Shown: positions 1 through 6,727 of the stretch, in pieces
Layout: the number at the start of each line of letters is the position of its first letter
Numbering within the stretch: position 1 is the stretch's first letter
Assembly (NCBI GenBank): GCA_018713425.1
Contig: DVOT01000029.1
Span: 1-13,320 of the forward strand
Direction of reading: 5' to 3'
Length of the DNA stretch: 13,320 bases
Source of the DNA: Alectryocaccomicrobium faecavium
GTDB taxonomy: Bacteria > Bacillota > Clostridia > Christensenellales > Aristaeellaceae
The notes under the pieces: generated by a model
The model's input: only the letters and a program-made list of their open reading frames with translations
What the model was told of the DNA's origin: nothing
The model's database searches: none
Program-made: the position numbers and the translations under genes

Positions 1-179
1 CGCGACTGATGCAGGGGCGCACGTCCTTCGTCATCGCCCACCGCCTTTCCACCATCCGCGACGCGGACATGATTCTCTATATGGAGCAGGGCGACATCAA
101 GGAGTGCGGCAGCCACGAAGAATTGATGGCCCTGCACGGCAAGTACGAAGCGCTGTACATGAGTCAGTTCGCGCAGTAA
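1..179 (+). CDS. C-terminal end of an ABC exporter half-transporter (partial, second copy)
   Basis: The reading frame enters from the left edge (first complete codon at 3) and ends at TAA 177-179, giving 58 residues from RLMQGRTSFVIAHRLSTI to QFAQ. They include the H-loop of an ABC ATPase domain (His in VIAHRLSTI) and the C-terminal tail. The protein is identical to the last 58 residues of the minus-strand transporter at 287-2029. The DNA differs at only five positions (68, 74, 123, 155, 164), all synonymous (GAC/GAT, ATT/ATC, TTG/CTG, CTG/CTA, AGT/AGC). It could be a real convergent paralogue whose body lies outside the window. It could equally be a strain-variant copy joined by assembly through the hairpin at 180-286. 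Coding identity is certain; existence as a separate gene is not. Confidence 0.6.
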   Translation, partial: RLMQGRTSFVIAHRLSTIRDADMILYMEQGDIKECGSHEELMALHGKYEALYMSQFAQ

Positions 180-210
180 GGCGAAAACCTTTTGGCGCCT
201 TCAATCAAAC

Positions 211-256
211 AAAACCAGGCGCAAGGGAGCGAAAGCTGCCCTTGCGCCTGGTTTTG
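211..256. terminator. Bidirectional intrinsic terminator between convergent ABC gene ends
   Basis: The core stem is CCAGGCGCAAGGG (215-227) paired with CCCTTGCGCCTGG (239-251). The top is AGC-GAAA-GCT (228-237), a GNRA-type tetraloop, with one bulged G at 238. It is followed by TTTT on the plus strand (252-255) and on the minus strand (complement of 211-214), so it can stop transcription from both sides. Pairing continues outward to 180 and 286, a total of 48 pairs per arm with a single mismatch (A209/C257), and then on into the two reading frames. Confidence 0.85.
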
Positions 257-286
257 CTTGATTGAAGGCGCCAAAAGGTTTTCGCC

Positions 287-2029
287 TTACTGCGCGAACT
301 GGCTCATGTATAGCGCTTCGTACTTGCCGTGCAGGGCCATCAGTTCTTCGTGGCTGCCGCACTCCTTGATGTCGCCCTGCTCCATATAGAGGATCATATC
401 CGCGTCGCGGATGGTGGAAAGGCGGTGGGCGATGACGAAGGACGTGCGCCCCTGCATCAGTCGCGCCATGGCCTTCTGAATGAGCTGTTCGGTGTGGGTA
501 TCCACGTTGCTGGTGGCTTCGTCCAGGATCATGATCTCCGGATCGGAAGCCATGGCCCGGGCGATGGTTAGCAATTGGCGCTGGCCTTGGGAAATGTTCT
601 GCGCGCCGCTGGCGAGCGGGAAATCATAGCCGCCGGGCAGGGTTTTGATAAAGCTCTCCACGCTGGCCGAGCGGGCGGCGGCATACACGGCCTCTTCCGC
701 CATATCCTCTTTTGCGTAGGCGATGTTGTCGCGGATGCTGCCTTCAAAGAGCCAGGCGTCTTGCAGCACCATGCCAAAGCGGTCGCGCAACTCGTGGCGC
801 GTCATGGCGCGCGTGTCTACGCCGTCCACCAGAATGCTGCCGCCGTCTACCTCGTAAAAGCGCATCAGCAGGTTGATGAGCGTGGTCTTCCCCGCGCCCG
901 TGGGGCCCACGATGGCCACCTTTTGGCCAGGTTGCACGGCGATGTTGACGTCCTGCATCAGCCGCCGTTGCGGCGTATAACCAAAGGCCACGTGGCGGAA
1001 TTCCACCGCGCCCGCGCGTTTCTCCGGAACGATGCCGGGCACGGGATCGGGACTTTCCTCTTCCGCGTCCAACAGGGCGAAGATGCGCCCCGCCGCCGCA
1101 GCCGCCGCGCCAAAGCTGCCCGCCATGCCCGCGATGCTGGTGAAAGGCTGGGAAAACTGTTTGGTGTATTGCAGCATGGCCTGCACGTCGCCAATGCGCA
1201 TGCTGCCCTGCAAAACAAAGAGGCAGCCCAGCACGGCGCTGAGGGCATAGCCGAGGTTATTGACCAGATCCGTGATGGGCGTGACCTTGCCCGAGGCGGT
1301 TTCCGCGCTCTGGGCGCAGCGCTGCAACTGGGCGTTGATCTGGTCGAATTCCGCCTTGGCGCGCGGCGCGTAGTTAAAGGCGGAAACCAGCTCCTGGCCG
1401 TTGTACATTTCTTCAATATAGCCGTTGAGCTGGCCCAGCAGTTCCTGCTGGTGGGCATAATGCTTGGCGCCCGCTTTCATCACGCCCAGGGAGGAAAGCA
1501 GCGATACGGGCACCATGGCCACGGCGATGAGCGCCAGCTTGGGGCTGGTGGCGAGCATCATCACCAGGATGCCCACGGCGGTGACCACTTGCGTGACGAT
1601 CTGTGTCAGGTTCTGGCTTAAGGCGCTGTTGACGGTATCCACGTCGTTGGTGATGGTGCTGAGGATTTCGCCATGGGTGTGGGTATCGTAATAGCCCAGT
1701 TTCATGGCGTGCATCTTGCGGGCGATATCGCCGCGCAGCGTTTCCATCACGCGGGCGGTCAGGCGGGTCATGCCGAAGCTCTGTAAAACGGCGAAGAACT
1801 GCGACGCCAGATAGAGGCCCACCAGCATTGCCAACAGCAAAAGAATGGTTTCCCAGTCGAAGACGCCGCTGGCCACGCCGTCGTACAGCTCCGAAGTGAT
1901 GCCGCCCATCACCGCCGGGGTGAGCACGGTGAATACGGTGCTGAGCACGGCCGCCAGCATCACGAGGATCAGCCGGAACCGGTAGCGGCCCAGATAGGCG
2001 AACAGCCGCTTAAACGCATGCGATTTCAC
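287..2029 (-). CDS. Heterodimeric ABC exporter, half-transporter with the intact Walker B glutamate
   Basis: This is an ABC exporter half-transporter with an N-terminal six-helix membrane domain (about residues 1-315) and a C-terminal ATPase domain. Visible motifs, numbered from the chosen start, are Walker A GPTGAGKT (about 375-382), the Q-loop Gln in MVLQDAW (about 423), Walker B IMILDE with catalytic Glu (about 499-504) and the H-loop His in VIAHRLSTI (about 535). The signature is degenerate: ISQGQ instead of LSGGQ. That pattern is known for the partner supplying the catalytic Walker motifs in heterodimeric multidrug exporters such as BmrCD, LmrCD and TM287/288. The GTG at 2029 is preferred because GGAGG lies 9 bases upstream. 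The TTG at 2035 would leave only 3 bases. The gene overlaps the end of the upstream partner by 20 bases, suggesting translational coupling. The transported substrate cannot be read from sequence; drug or lipid export is inference. Confidence 0.93.
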   Translation of the reverse strand: MKSHAFKRLFAYLGRYRFRLILVMLAAVLSTVFTVLTPAVMGGITSELYDGVASGVFDWETILLLLAMLVGLYLASQFFAVLQSFGMTRLTARVMETLRGDIARKMHAMKLGYYDTHTHGEILSTITNDVDTVNSALSQNLTQIVTQVVTAVGILVMMLATSPKLALIAVAMVPVSLLSSLGVMKAGAKHYAHQQELLGQLNGYIEEMYNGQELVSAFNYAPRAKAEFDQINAQLQRCAQSAETASGKVTPITDLVNNLGYALSAVLGCLFVLQGSMRIGDVQAMLQYTKQFSQPFTSIAGMAGSFGAAAAAAGRIFALLDAEEESPDPVPGIVPEKRAGAVEFRHVAFGYTPQRRLMQDVNIAVQPGQKVAIVGPTGAGKTTLINLLMRFYEVDGGSILVDGVDTRAMTRHELRDRFGMVLQDAWLFEGSIRDNIAYAKEDMAEEAVYAAARSASVESFIKTLPGGYDFPLASGAQNISQGQRQLLTIARAMASDPEIMILDEATSNVDTHTEQLIQKAMARLMQGRTSFVIAHRLSTIRDADMILYMEQGDIKECGSHEELMALHGKYEALYMSQFAQ

Positions 2030-3755
2030 GGGCAACTTCCTCCTCTCCCAATTGCAACTGCGCGATCTCGCGGTAGAGCTCGCAAGTGCGCAAAAGTTCT
2101 TTGTGCGTTCCGTTGCCGACGATTTGGCCGTCTTCCATCACGAGGATGCGGTCGGCGTCGAGAATGGTGCTCACTCGCTGGGCAACGATGAGCATCGTCG
2201 CGCCGCCCATATTTTCGCGCAGACGGGCGCGCAGCGTGCGGTCGGTCTTCATATCCAGCGCGGAAAAACTGTCGTCGAACAAGTAGATTTCCGGTTGCTT
2301 CACCACGGCGCGGGCAATGGCCATGCGCTGACGCTGGCCGCCGGAAAGGTTCATGCCGCCCTGGGCAATGGCGGCGTGGTACGCGCCGTCTTTCTGCTCG
2401 ATGAATTCATCGGCGCAGGCGATATGCGCCGCCTCCCGCCATTGTTCTTCGCCGCTTTGCTCGTCGCCAAAGCGCAGGTTGGAGGCCACGTCACCGGAAA
2501 AGAGCACGTTCTTCTGCGGCACATAGCCGATGAGACTGCGCAGATCCTCCAATTTGTATTTTTTTACATCCATACCGTCCACGTAAATGTGGCCGAACAT
2601 AGCGTCGTAGAGCCGCGGCACCAGCTTGAGCACGCTGGATTTGCCGCAGCCCGTGCGGCCGATGATGGCCGTGACCTCTCCGGCATGGCTTTCAAAGCTG
2701 ATGTCCTTAAGCACGGGTTCGTCCGCCCCGGGATAGGCGAAAGTCACATGGTCGAAAACCACGCTGGCGCGTTCCGGGCGCTCGCTGGCGCTGTGGTTGC
2801 CGCTCTGGATGGAGCTTTCCGCGTTTAGCACCTCAGCGATGCGCCGCGCGCAGGCGTAGGACATGGGAAAGAGCAGAATCACCAGCGCGAGCATCATGAT
2901 GGCGGCCAGGATCATGCTGATGTACTGGCTGTTGGCCACCAGCGCGCCCACGTCCATCTCGCCCGTGGAAACGTACCACGCGCCCATGCCCATCACCGCT
3001 GCCGTGGTCACGCCGAAAATCACCTGGATGACCGGCATCAGCAGCGCGGAAACGCGTCCGGAGCGGATGGTGAGGGCGGCGAGGTCGCCGTTGGCCTCGT
3101 CAAAGCGCGCCATTTCCTTTTCCTGCTGGTTGAAGGCGCGGATCACACGCACGCCTTCCAGCGTTTCCAGAAAGCGCTTGTTGAGGCGGTCGATCTTCTG
3201 CCGCAGCGCCACCGAATAGCGCGAAACAAAGATCACGATGGCTCCCGCGCCGAGCAGCAGCGCCGGAATGGCAAGGTTCAACACGCTGCTCAGTTCGCCG
3301 CCCGTCAGCGACGAAAGCACCAGGCCGGCCACGGCCATCAGCGGCGCCGTTACCCCGAGGCGCAGCAGCAGCGAGAGGAACATTTGCACGTTGGTGACAT
3401 CCGATGTGCTGCGCGTGACGAGGCTGGCCGTGCCGAATTTTTCCACCTCGGCGGCGGAAAGGTCCTGCACGCGGTGGAACACTTCGCGGCGCAAATCGGC
3501 GGCAAACTTGGTGGATATCCTGGCCGATAGCACGGTGGCCGCGATGTTGAACAAGCAGCCCAGCAACGCCAGCACGGCCATCACCGCTGCGACGATGAGA
3601 ATCGCGCTGCGGTTCTCCTGCGCTACGCCAACATCGATCATGCTGGCCAGCGCCGTGGGCAAGAGCATCGCCGTTACGGCGGAAAGCAGCATCAGCGCCA
3701 GCAGGGCGAATACCTGCTTGCCGCTGAGCTTCACGCGGGAAAAAATCGTACCCAT
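2010..3755 (-). CDS. Heterodimeric ABC exporter, half-transporter with a degenerate ATPase site
   Basis: This is an ABC exporter half-transporter of about 581 residues: six membrane helices (about 1-310), then the ATPase domain. Motifs are Walker A GRTGCGKS (about 366-373), the Q-loop Gln in YVPQKN (about 414), the intact signature LSGGQ (470-474), Walker B IYLFDD with Asp in place of catalytic Glu (490-495), and Gln in place of the H-loop His in IVAQRVSTI (about 526). Its own Walker motifs therefore form the non-hydrolysing site, while its good signature completes the active site of the partner gene downstream. ATG 3755 is chosen because AAAGGA sits about 10 bases upstream and the predicted promoter gives a leader of about 48 bases. 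In-frame ATG 3785 and TTG 3797 have no Shine-Dalgarno sequence. It is first gene of the minus-strand pair and divergent from a TetR regulator that probably controls it. Confidence 0.93.
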   Translation of the reverse strand: MGTIFSRVKLSGKQVFALLALMLLSAVTAMLLPTALASMIDVGVAQENRSAILIVAAVMAVLALLGCLFNIAATVLSARISTKFAADLRREVFHRVQDLSAAEVEKFGTASLVTRSTSDVTNVQMFLSLLLRLGVTAPLMAVAGLVLSSLTGGELSSVLNLAIPALLLGAGAIVIFVSRYSVALRQKIDRLNKRFLETLEGVRVIRAFNQQEKEMARFDEANGDLAALTIRSGRVSALLMPVIQVIFGVTTAAVMGMGAWYVSTGEMDVGALVANSQYISMILAAIMMLALVILLFPMSYACARRIAEVLNAESSIQSGNHSASERPERASVVFDHVTFAYPGADEPVLKDISFESHAGEVTAIIGRTGCGKSSVLKLVPRLYDAMFGHIYVDGMDVKKYKLEDLRSLIGYVPQKNVLFSGDVASNLRFGDEQSGEEQWREAAHIACADEFIEQKDGAYHAAIAQGGMNLSGGQRQRMAIARAVVKQPEIYLFDDSFSALDMKTDRTLRARLRENMGGATMLIVAQRVSTILDADRILVMEDGQIVGNGTHKELLRTCELYREIAQLQLGEEEVAREIACV

Positions 3756-3790
3756 GGTGTGGTGTTCCTTTCCGTTTGCCGCCATTGTGC

Positions 3791-3819
3791 TTGACAAGCG
3801 GCAAAAAGTATGATAGTAT
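3791..3819 (+). promoter_or_regulatory. Promoter for the TetR-family regulator
   Basis: A perfect -35 TTGACA (3791-3796) is followed after 17 bases by TAGTAT (3814-3819), a 4/6 match to TATAAT. The -10 is preceded by TG at 3811-3812, giving an extended -10 (TGA-TAGTAT). Transcription would start near 3826 and leave a leader of about 120 bases before the regulator. It overlaps the oppositely directed promoter of the ABC genes and the operator-like repeats. Confidence 0.65.
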
Positions 3820-3862
3820 TAGAGATACGATAGTATCAACAATATTAGAATACCATAGAAAC
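3807..3862. promoter_or_regulatory. Three operator-like repeats in the divergent promoter region
   Basis: The clearest site is the perfect inverted repeat GATAC-GATA-GTATC at 3824-3837. A related 14-base site, AGTAT-GATA-GTATT (3807-3820), shares GATAGTAT with it in direct orientation 17 bases upstream. A weaker third copy, AATAC-CATA-GAAAC, lies at 3849-3862. The first two overlap the -10 of both promoters, the minus-strand -35 and the plus-strand start point. Binding by the neighbouring TetR-family protein, repressing both itself and the exporter, is inferred from position and symmetry. Confidence 0.55.
3810..3839 (-). promoter_or_regulatory. Promoter for the ABC exporter pair
   Basis: Read on the minus strand, TTGATA (complement of 3834-3839, 5/6 match to TTGACA) and TATCAT (complement of 3810-3815, 5/6 match to TATAAT) are 18 bases apart. 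The start point near 3803 gives a leader of about 48 bases, which supports ATG 3755 as the start of the first exporter gene. The spacer and both boxes are covered by the operator-like repeats. Confidence 0.6.
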
Positions 3863-3944
3863 GGAAATTGTCAATAGCCTGCGCAAAAGTGGAATAAACG
3901 ACGACTTTCGTTTCAATGATACCCAAACTAGGGAGGCGTTTCCG

Positions 3945-4481
3945 ATGCGGAGAACGACTGCGACTACGGAATATCTCAAAGAGTGCATGGGCACGGCGCT
4001 GCTAGAACTGATGCGGGAAAAGCCGCTGGAAAAGATCAGCATTGAGGAAATGACGGCCAGGGCCGACGTGGGCCGCTCCACCTATTTCCGCTATTTTAAG
4101 AACAAAGAGGAAGTGCTTTCTTTTAAAATCGTTTGCTTGTGGAAGCGCTTCGACGCGCAACACCACGTGGGCGAGCATACCGCTTCGGACGAAGCCGCGG
4201 CGGCGCGAATGTTTTTTGAATTTTGCCTCTCCATGCGCGAGGTCAGCGACCTTCTCTATGCTACGGGCCATCAAGGCTGCATTCTTGACGCCTATTTGCA
4301 AATTCTTCGCCCGGATGCGGACGGTGAGAACGCGCTGGAATACTACCGCAGCAACATGACCGCTTATGCCCTTTATGGCCTGGTGAATGCCTGGATCCTG
4401 CGCGGCTACCGGGAAACTCCCGCGGAGATGGAGCGCATCGTCCTCGATTGGATGGATCGCCCTGAAAAACAGGAACCATGA
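3945..4481 (+). CDS. TetR/AcrR-family transcriptional regulator
   Basis: This 178-residue DNA-binding regulator has the typical TetR layout. The N-terminal helix-turn-helix (about residues 10-55) contains EKISIEEMTARADVGRSTYF, followed by RYFKNKEEVL, the family's standard recognition helix and the start of helix 4. The remaining roughly 120 residues are the variable helical ligand-binding and dimerisation domain, whose ligand cannot be predicted. The start is well supported by GGGAGG 8 bases upstream of ATG 3945. It is transcribed divergently from the ABC exporter pair, an arrangement known for drug-responsive repressors of heterodimeric exporters. It probably represses the shared promoter region and is relieved by an exported compound. 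No clear terminator follows, so some read-through into the next operon is possible. Confidence 0.93.
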   Translation: MRRTTATTEYLKECMGTALLELMREKPLEKISIEEMTARADVGRSTYFRYFKNKEEVLSFKIVCLWKRFDAQHHVGEHTASDEAAAARMFFEFCLSMREVSDLLYATGHQGCILDAYLQILRPDADGENALEYYRSNMTAYALYGLVNAWILRGYRETPAEMERIVLDWMDRPEKQEP

Positions 4482-4553
4482 CCGGCGTGGCGCGGTTGGC
4501 GGTTAAAAGAAAGAAAGTTAACGGCAACTTCTGTTCGAAACCTTGCGCGCCTG

Positions 4554-4562
4554 TGGTATAAT
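4554..4562 (+). promoter_or_regulatory. Extended -10 promoter of the oxidoreductase-pot operon
   Basis: A perfect TATAAT (4557-4562) is preceded by TGG, forming an extended -10 element (TGn-TATAAT). The -35 position (4534-4539, TTCGAA at 17 bases) is poor, which extended -10 promoters tolerate. Transcription would begin near 4569, about 56 bases before ATG 4625. A short inverted repeat GTTAA-N11-TTAAC (4502-4522) lies upstream and could be an operator, but this is weak. Confidence 0.65.
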
Positions 4563-4624
4563 AAGAAAAACAATGGTTTCAACTGCACAATTCCCATCGA
4601 CGATAAAAATGGAGGGCGATGCAC

Positions 4625-5662
4625 ATGGGCACAAAGGCCGTGGAAAAGGGCGAGTTCCCGTTTGCGGCGGCATTTTTGGAGCATGGCCATATCTATGGGC
4701 AATGCCAGGGGTTGATAGAGGCGGGAGCGCAACTCAAATGGGTGTACGATCCCGACGCCAAAAAAGTGGAGGCGTTCCTGCGCAAATTTCCCGATGCCAA
4801 GCCCGCGCGCTGCTATGAGGAAATTCTGGAAGATTCCAGCGTTCGCCTGGTGGCCGCGGCAGCCGTGCCCAGCGAGCGGTGCGCGCTGGGCATCCAGGCC
4901 ATGGAGGCGGGCAAGGACTATTTCACCGATAAAGGCCCGCTCACCACGCTGGAGCAGTTGGAGGACGCCGAGGCCGCCGTGCGGCGCACGGGGCGCAAAT
5001 ACGCTGTATATTATGGGGAACGCCTGCACTCGGAATGCTCGGTATTGGCTGGGCAAATGGTCAAAAGCGGAGCGATTGGCCAGGTGATTCAGGTGCTAGG
5101 CCTGGGTCCGCACCGGTTGGGGCCGGTTTCTTCCCGGCCGGATTGGTTCTTCGACCGTGCGAAAACCGGCGGCATTTTGATCGACATCGGCAGCCACCAG
5201 ATTGAGCAATTCTTGTTTTACGCGGGCACGGAGGACGCGCGCATCGATATGGCGCGCACGGCCAACCGCTTCCACGAGGATTATCCCGGCATCGACGATT
5301 ATGGCGATGTGGCGCTCACGGGCGCGAACGGTGCGATGGGTTATCTGCGGGTCGATTGGCTCACGCCCGATGGGCTCTCCAGTTGGGGAGACGGGCGCCT
5401 CGTGATCGTGGGGGAAAAGGGCTTTATCGAACTGCGCAAAAACCTGGATATCGCCACTGGGAACGGCGGCAACCAGCTTTACATTTGCGATTCCCTGGGC
5501 GAGCGGCACATCAACGCCACGGGCATGACCGGCTATCCCTATTTTTCCGATTTGATCCTCGATTGCCTGAACCGCACGGAAAACGCCATGACGCAATCGC
5601 ACGCGTTCAAGGCGGCGGAACTGGCTGTGCGCGCGCAAATGCTGGCGGAGGAAAAGAAATAA
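4625..5662 (+). CDS. Gfo/Idh/MocA-family oxidoreductase
   Basis: This is a predicted NAD(P)-dependent oxidoreductase of 345 residues, a normal family length, acting on an unknown sugar, polyol or amino-sugar type substrate in the cytoplasm. The N-terminal Rossmann half (about 1-125) has EHGHIYG at the nucleotide loop (19-25) and an acidic residue after the second strand (VYD, 40-42). DKGP (102-105) stands where EKP is usual. The C-terminal half carries GGILIDIGSHQ (182-192), the family's substrate-site motif with Asp and His. ATG 4625 is preferred because GGAGGG is 8 bases upstream; the ATG at 4619 would leave only 2 bases. The first glycine of the usual GxGxxG is replaced by Glu, so cofactor binding may be atypical. 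It is the first gene of the pot-like transport operon and touches the next gene with no gap, so it probably acts on or around the imported compound. Confidence 0.87.
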   Translation: MGTKAVEKGEFPFAAAFLEHGHIYGQCQGLIEAGAQLKWVYDPDAKKVEAFLRKFPDAKPARCYEEILEDSSVRLVAAAAVPSERCALGIQAMEAGKDYFTDKGPLTTLEQLEDAEAAVRRTGRKYAVYYGERLHSECSVLAGQMVKSGAIGQVIQVLGLGPHRLGPVSSRPDWFFDRAKTGGILIDIGSHQIEQFLFYAGTEDARIDMARTANRFHEDYPGIDDYGDVALTGANGAMGYLRVDWLTPDGLSSWGDGRLVIVGEKGFIELRKNLDIATGNGGNQLYICDSLGERHINATGMTGYPYFSDLILDCLNRTENAMTQSHAFKAAELAVRAQMLAEEKK

Positions 5663-6727
5663 ATGGCGCTGCTGGAAATTCAGGATCTGCACAAATCGTT
5701 CGGCGCTCAAGAAGTGCTCAAGGGCATATCGTTGTCCATCGCGCACGGCGAATTCGTCACACTGTTGGGGCCATCTGGTTGCGGCAAAACCACCACGCTG
5801 CGCATCATTGCCGGACTGGAACAGCCGGATAGCGGCCGGGTGCTACTTTCCGGCCAGGACGTGACGGCGCTGCCGCCGGATAAGCGCAATGTGAACACCG
5901 TGTTCCAAAACTACGCGTTGTTCCCGCACATGAACGTGGAAAAGAATATCTCTTATGGCCTGCGCGTGCGCGGCGCAAAAAAAGCGGATTGGCAAAAGTG
6001 CGTGGAGGAAATGCTGCGGCTGGTGCAACTGGAAGGCTATGAAAAGCGCATGCCTTCCCAGCTTTCGGGCGGGCAGCGTCAGCGCGTGGCCATCGCGCGC
6101 GCGGTGGTGCTTAATCCGGACGCGTTGCTGCTTGATGAGCCGCTGGGCGCGCTGGATTTGCAACTGCGCCGCCAGATGCAAAGCGAGCTGAAAACCATCC
6201 AGAAGCGCGTGGGCATCGCCTTTGTCTACATCACGCACGACCAGGAAGAGGCCATGAACATGTCCGACCGCATCGCCATCATGCGCGCCGGGCAGTTCGA
6301 GCAGGTCGGCACGCCGGAAGATGTGTACGACCGGCCGCAGACGAATTTTGCCGCGCGGTTCATCGGGCAAACGAATCTGCTATCCGGCGAAGTGCTCTCG
6401 CTGGAAAACGGCCTGGCGCGCCTGCGCGTGGGCGAGGCCCTTGTGGAAGCCGCGCCCGGCGGTTATACGCCGCGCGTAGGCGAGCGCGCGGCCATCTGCC
6501 TGCGCACGGAACGCGTGCGCCTTTTGAAGGAGGCGCAGGGCTTTGGCCTGGCGGGCACGGTGCGCGAAAGGCACTACGCGGGCGGTTCGCTGCGCTTCAC
6601 CATCGAAGCCCAGGGGCAGACCATCCACGCCCAGGCGGTGGACGCGGCCGCGTTTGCGCCGGGTGAAAGCGTCTTTGTCAGTTGGGACGCGCGCGCGGTT
6701 TCGCTCGTGCCGGAGGCGGACGCATGA
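5663..6727 (+). CDS. potA: PotA-like ABC importer ATPase
   Basis: This ATP-hydrolysing subunit of a spermidine/putrescine-type importer has 354 residues. Motifs are Walker A GPSGCGKT (36-43), the Q-loop Gln in VFQNYALFPH (82), signature LSGGQ (134-138), Walker B LLLDEP (155-160) and the H-loop His in ITHDQEEA (192). A C-terminal extension (about 235-354) has the character of the TOBE regulatory domain of PotA, CysA and MalK-type ATPases. ATG 5663 directly follows the TAA of the oxidoreductase gene; GGAGG at 5647-5651, inside that gene, is the ribosome site. The ATPase level of evidence is high. The polyamine label rests on the whole potABCD-type set, and the specific substrate is uncertain. 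Confidence 0.93.
   Translation: MALLEIQDLHKSFGAQEVLKGISLSIAHGEFVTLLGPSGCGKTTTLRIIAGLEQPDSGRVLLSGQDVTALPPDKRNVNTVFQNYALFPHMNVEKNISYGLRVRGAKKADWQKCVEEMLRLVQLEGYEKRMPSQLSGGQRQRVAIARAVVLNPDALLLDEPLGALDLQLRRQMQSELKTIQKRVGIAFVYITHDQEEAMNMSDRIAIMRAGQFEQVGTPEDVYDRPQTNFAARFIGQTNLLSGEVLSLENGLARLRVGEALVEAAPGGYTPRVGERAAICLRTERVRLLKEAQGFGLAGTVRERHYAGGSLRFTIEAQGQTIHAQAVDAAAFAPGESVFVSWDARAVSLVPEADA

Larger units (their letters stand above)
1..465. repeat. Large inverted repeat (palindrome) centred at 233, truncated by the window edge
   Basis: Bases 1-227 are the reverse complement of 239-465 (paired positions sum to 466), with only six mismatches and an 11-base centre at 228-238. The arms hold the 3' end of the same ABC transporter gene in convergent orientation plus its terminator. 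The left arm is cut by the window edge, so the real palindrome may be longer. The centre falls exactly on the loop of an intrinsic terminator, as expected if strand switching or assembly fold-back occurred at that hairpin. Confidence 0.95.

Noticed and set aside
575..1621. Long plus-strand open frame (348 codons)
   Set aside because: It lies antisense to the well-supported ABC transporter gene, has no ribosome site, and has the Arg/His/Ala-rich composition of GC-rich shadow frames.
3756..3797. Longer N-terminus for the degenerate ABC subunit (TTG 3797 or ATG 3785)
   Set aside because: Neither has a Shine-Dalgarno sequence, and both lie within or just after the predicted promoter and start point; ATG 3755 has a site and begins at the normal family N-terminus.
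3896..3913. Inverted repeat AAACGA-N6-TCGTTT in the regulator's leader
   Set aside because: Six pairs in an AT-richer leader is within chance expectation, and it resembles neither the operator repeats nor a terminator.
4573..4818. Possible leader peptide starting at ATG 4573
   Set aside because: The frame does not stop before the oxidoreductase gene but runs into it out of frame, and it has no ribosome site, so it does not look like an attenuator.
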